DNA of 64,000 nucleotides from Rhynochetos jubatus (Eukaryota > Chordata > Aves > Eurypygiformes > Rhynochetidae): the NCBI GenBank assembly GCA_027574665.1, contig CM050651.1:5333501-5397500 (forward strand). The letters run 5' to 3'. This document shows positions 59,831 to 64,000 of this stretch, one piece after another. The position numbers and the translations under genes were made by a program. The stretch's first letter is position 1. The number at the start of each line of letters is the position of its first letter. The notes under the pieces are model-generated. The model saw nothing but the letters and a program-made list of their open reading frames with translations, ran no database searches and was not told the origin of the DNA.

Positions 59831-61675
59831 TGAAGAAGCTGTCACTGGGTTGGTAGCCTTTATTTCAACAGCTCTTTCACCTCCTTCTGTGAAGATTGAT
59901 GCTGCACTGGGCAGGGCAGAGCTAGGGTTTGCTTTAGATTAGAGGTTTACTTTGATTTTACTTTTTGACCTTAGCTGTGCTTGCCTTCTTTTATCTTTCT
60001 TTGTGAACTTAAAGAAGAAGATAGTGATCTCCACTTATACCAGGTTATGATAAATCAGAACATATCTAATAGACTGGTTTGGAAAAATATCTCAAAGGTT
60101 TTTTTCATTTGTTTTAGTGGAACTCTTTCATCTTGTTTCTGCTCTACATCAGTCCTCTAAAAATGCTAAAAGCATTTTGAGTCCAGATCTGGGGGATCTT
60201 TCCTTTCTGCATATCAGCTGTGAAATACAGGGACCAGAAACCACGGTCTTATATAATTAGGGAAAAAAGATTCTAGTTTTCCATTAAAACTGAAAGCACA
60301 TACTTTCAGGTCTTGGAAAGCATTAGAACAGTGGAAGGTATAGTTACACATACAGGTTTTTAGGGGACTTCTGGAAAAAAAATTCACAGCCCAAATGGAA
60401 ACTTGAAGAGTTGCAATCCTTTTACAGAAAAAGCCCAATGTGTGCATAGAGAAAGAAAAGAAGTATGCCTTGTTAAACCGAGCAAAAGCAAAGAAATAAA
60501 GCGCTTTCTGATACCACTGTGTAAGTTGCCATTACATTATGCATCAAGGAATGACAGCAGTTGAATGGAAGGAGAAAATTGGAGGAGATAGAGATAGTAG
60601 ACCATAAGAATTGTGCATGAAGTGAAAATTGAGGGATTGAGTTGGCTGAACAGGACAATGATTTCTCCTACTAACCTAATGCATTAAAGGAGAAAAAAAA
60701 TCTGAACTGTGGCTGTAGGCCGTGAGGCTTTTCAGGTGGCAGAGCTAGTATCCCCTGGTTTTAACCTTTTCTCCATCTAGATTTTAAATATACAGTTTGA
60801 AATAAAATATTTTAAAATGGTGTACTATAGATCTTAGCACCAAGGTGCAAGTAGAGGATGTTTTTCTTGCTGTTATCTTGGCAGCTCTGTTTGTTACAGC
60901 TCTGACTGTGTTTTCATGTTAGAGGACTATTTTGAGGCTTCAAAGCAGTGTGGAATGAAGACATAGCTTGCCTTTTGCAAAAACTTTAAGCCAGGAACTT
61001 GAGACAAAATTTTAAAACAGTATCTTGGAAATTGCAGGCCACTCCAAAATGGAAGAATAAAGAGAAAATACCAGGACATGTTTCGTTCGTTTGTCAGGAT
61101 GACAAATAACTGATGGTGTGTTTTGGGCTTTTTTTAAGGTAATTAAGAAATAAAACTTACACTGCTCTTTCGAGTGTATCTTATTTACTTCTGCTCTTTC
61201 TAGCAGGTAAAAATTAAAATCACATAGAACAGGATATTTTGTCATGAGTTAATGGCCTGGATAAACTTAATAAGAAGTGGTAGCAGTTTAATAAAAATAA
61301 ATGGTCTCTATTCTCCAATATCTGAATGATTGGAGGGAGTAGCGGCTGTAGCTTCAGTGGAATTCCTACATAAACTAAAAGTGGAAAAAACCCCAGGTAA
61401 AACTAAAGTAACTTAGAGTTCACCTTAGAGAAAATATTTGTCAAAGCAGCATCAAAGTCTGCAGTGTCATGAACTGACACTGAGAGATTCCTCTTGAGAG
61501 AGGTATTATATTTAAAATGTCTTTTCTCCTTCATGCCCTCTTTGAAATACTTTACTTTCATAAAAGCTATAGATCCGTATTTCATTCCAGGGGCACACAA
61601 CCTGATGTCCATCAAAAGTTTCCATTTTATAGATTAAAAGTAGAAGTTTTGGAACAGGACAACTAGTGTTGTTTG

Positions 61676-61720
61676 TTTTTTTTTTTTTTTTTTTTTTTTT
61701 TGTTTTTTTTTTAATTTTTT
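61676..61720. repeat. Interrupted poly-T tract
   Basis: T26, G, T10, AA, T6. It is the longest T-rich homopolymer in the window. No transposon body was recognised next to it. Confidence 0.9.
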
Positions 61721-64000
61721 TAGTATCTGTGAAGCTTTAGTTTTCCTTTATTTCTCTACCTTCCATATTTTAGTTACAGGCATTCTGTACAGTTTAGTTT
61801 TCTCCTTGCCCCCTACTTGCCTGGCGGCATGTCGCGAGTAGACTGATCTCTGGCCTGACAGCATCCGCTCCGAGTGCATGTGTGTAGGATTGATGAAATT
61901 TCAGAAGGCTCTGAAGTGGTGCTAAGAATGGCTTATCCATTTTTATAGCTTCCAAAGAGACATCGTGTGTGTGTCTGTGTGTATTTTTATAGATGTACAT
62001 ACATGCAGTGCGAAGATGACTAAAAATGTATTTGCATTTTTTCAGTACATTTACATATTTGAGAGGAGGGGATATGAATAATTGAAAGTGCCCAGGCTCT
62101 TGACAGCCTCTTCCACGTTAGCCTCCTGACCTGCAGAGGTGGACAGCAGTCAAGGCACTGTATACTGTGTTGTGACACTGGGTTAACCTTAGGTGCTCTC
62201 CCATTCATTCTCAGACATGTACAAAATAGGGTCTTCCTGAACACAGGAGGAAAGGAGGCGCTTGGTCACAGCTCCGGCCCTTGCTTCCCCCACCTCTCTC
62301 CCAAGGAGACATCCCCTGTAGCACTGTCCTGCCAGAGTTTGCCAGGGTACTGATTTTCTCCTTTTCAAGGGCATTAAGGCTCATTAGTTTTCTTAATAAT
62401 TAAACTGTCTGTTTATTCTAGGAAACTCATATCCACAATACTTTCTTTGACTAGCTGCTAGTTCACAGCAATAAGTTTCCTAGAATTTCATGACCAGCTT
62501 TGAGTAGCATTTCAGCTTTTAAACACTTAAATGACTGAATTTAGCATTAAGATTTTAGTCTCAATTCCATAACATGCGTTTTTCAGAGTGGTCAGGTTCA
62601 GGTTTTCATCCAGAAAGCCAGAATGTTTTGAAGAACAGGTAAATCTTGTTCCTTGAGGTGACTAAATTTGCATGAGTTTGAAAGACTTTTCTGTACCTTT
62701 GCACTTCAACTCAAATCCAGCTTTCAAATTCAAACTTAACCAAACCTAATTGGAATTTGGAACAGACAGGTGTGTTGCTGTCTTTAATATTTTCATTTAT
62801 TCTTGCCCTTTGTCTTGTTTTAATTAAATTGTAGTTTTGAATAAAACGTTTTTACCACATCTTGAGGCTGCATGTTGGAAAAAAAGTAAACTGAGGCACC
62901 ACTATTTTGTGATTTTTTTTAACTGAAGCTGGTCTTTGAATAACTACTCCATTAAGGAAAATGCACTAAGTCCACAGCATTACTTTAACAAAGTGTAGTT
63001 CCTAGCTTTACGTTTCCTCTTCTTCCTTTAATACGAGGACTATCTTGGTCTGGCCTGTGTTAATTTCCCCCAGGAAGTCTGCAGCTGTGTATTTTACACG
63101 TAGACCTATATGGCTTCCTAATAGCCACTGCCTGGAGTATACACACATTTGTAGTGGCCTGCAGTGACTTGTTGAATGCTACATTAAACCATTTGAAGAA
63201 ACGGTGTTCATGCAAGCCAGTAATGTAGAGTGTGTTGCCAGCTCTGGTTTTAGGGAAGTTATTGTTGCAGTTCGACACATCACTGTCTTGTTTTATTGTA
63301 CCTCAGTTTTAGAGCCAGATTTAATGGAGTGAAGCGTTTTGGTACAAATAAGTTTTGTGCCTGTGGTTGCTGTAGGGATTTACGTGGCCTTTAGCCAGTG
63401 AGCGTCTGTTAAAAATTAATATAGTGAGCACTGGCCTAAATTACTGAAACTTTTTTTTTTTTTTTTGGTTAAAATATGATTTGCACCATCACTTCATTTT
63501 ATGAAATTCATTTGAGTACTCTAGGCTGAACAGCCTAATGTGTCAGCTACTACTGAAAGGACAGGTGTCTTTGTACAGCTTCATACTGTGCAGTATGTTG
63601 AAAGACTCCCTGCTCCGGAAGGAAGAAGGCAATTTTGTGGAGGTCTGAACCGAGGTGACTATCTTACTGCCAGTATCTCTAGATCACCCACAGCAATGTG
63701 GAGAGTTTTGTGGCTGAAGCACTCAGAGATAGATTATCAACTTCTAAATTATATCCTTACTTCTGAGAGCCCTGGGAGCCTTTGGAGACTTTATAAAGTT
63801 ATCTACCTCGAACTCCACTTACTGCCTTTAGAATGGTCTTTCCTTTCCTATTCAAAGGTTTTATAAGATAAGAACTGAGATAGAGATAAGAAACAGAGAG
63901 ATATAAGGACTTTAATTGGTTGCTAGTTTCTAGTGTTCTGTATTTCTGTGTGTATTTATAATAATGTCTCTTCAGTCTCTTAGTACTTAGGGGAATATTT

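Larger units (their letters stand above)
47380..64000. other. Intergenic DNA, no gene recognised
   Basis: AT-rich sequence with many homopolymers (A24 at 48261-48284, A19 at 48719-48737, T24 at 49502-49525, A19 at 55450-55468, T-rich 61676-61720, T16 at 63451-63466), a poly-C run, two A/C tracts and an AT-extreme block. Regulatory candidates are listed separately. Open frames are short and unrecognised up to the window end. Confidence 0.6.

Noticed and set aside
1-64000. CRISPR arrays, bacterial operons, phage or plasmid modules
   Set aside because: The window is clearly vertebrate nuclear DNA. No regularly spaced repeats or prokaryotic genes are present.

Overview
This window is vertebrate nuclear DNA, most likely from a bird. 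Two things support that. The only large gene is a clear orthologue of protocadherin-10 (PCDH10, OL-protocadherin). The only unmistakable interspersed repeat, at about 32.86-33.02 kb, is a 5'-truncated CR1 LINE of the type abundant in birds, with its octamer tail. Repeat density is otherwise very low. The species cannot be fixed from the sequence.

Layout. Positions 1-1115 are the start of PCDH10 intron 1; the gene is on the minus strand and its remaining exons lie left of the window. Positions 1116-3719 are the coding part of the large first exon, 868 codons. It encodes the signal peptide, six cadherin repeats, the membrane span, a cysteine-rich juxtamembrane stretch and the two conserved delta-2 cytoplasmic motifs. 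The exon ends in phase 0 at a GTAAG donor; reading past the donor gives a 12-residue alternative tail. Positions 3720 to about 4.79 kb look like a long 5' leader with several upstream ORFs. A TATA-less promoter with CCAAT, GC-box and CRE-like elements lies at about 4.80-4.87 kb, followed by a 12-bp minisatellite at 4991-5086. The whole promoter and exon sit in a CpG-rich domain from about 0.6 to 7.3 kb, which extends well upstream of the gene and could house a divergent non-coding transcript.

From about 7.3 kb to 64 kb I see no convincing protein-coding gene. This is AT-rich gene desert with homopolymer runs, A/C-only tracts, the CR1 fragment, one probable older CR1-like fragment, and blocks dense in homeodomain, POU and E-box-like words. 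Those blocks are plausible conserved regulatory elements of PCDH10, but I could not align them. Two slightly GC-richer patches (11.65-13.2 kb and 19.8-21.6 kb) contain unrecognised ORFs and could be non-coding exons or decayed repeats.

I found no novel multi-gene system. The observations most worth following are the PCDH10 start choice (the in-frame codon two triplets upstream is TTG, not ATG), the read-through isoform, the upstream-ORF-rich leader, opposing G-quadruplex-prone tracts just inside intron 1, and the promoter minisatellite. Cross-species alignment, RNA-seq/CAGE and repeat masking would decide most of the rest.
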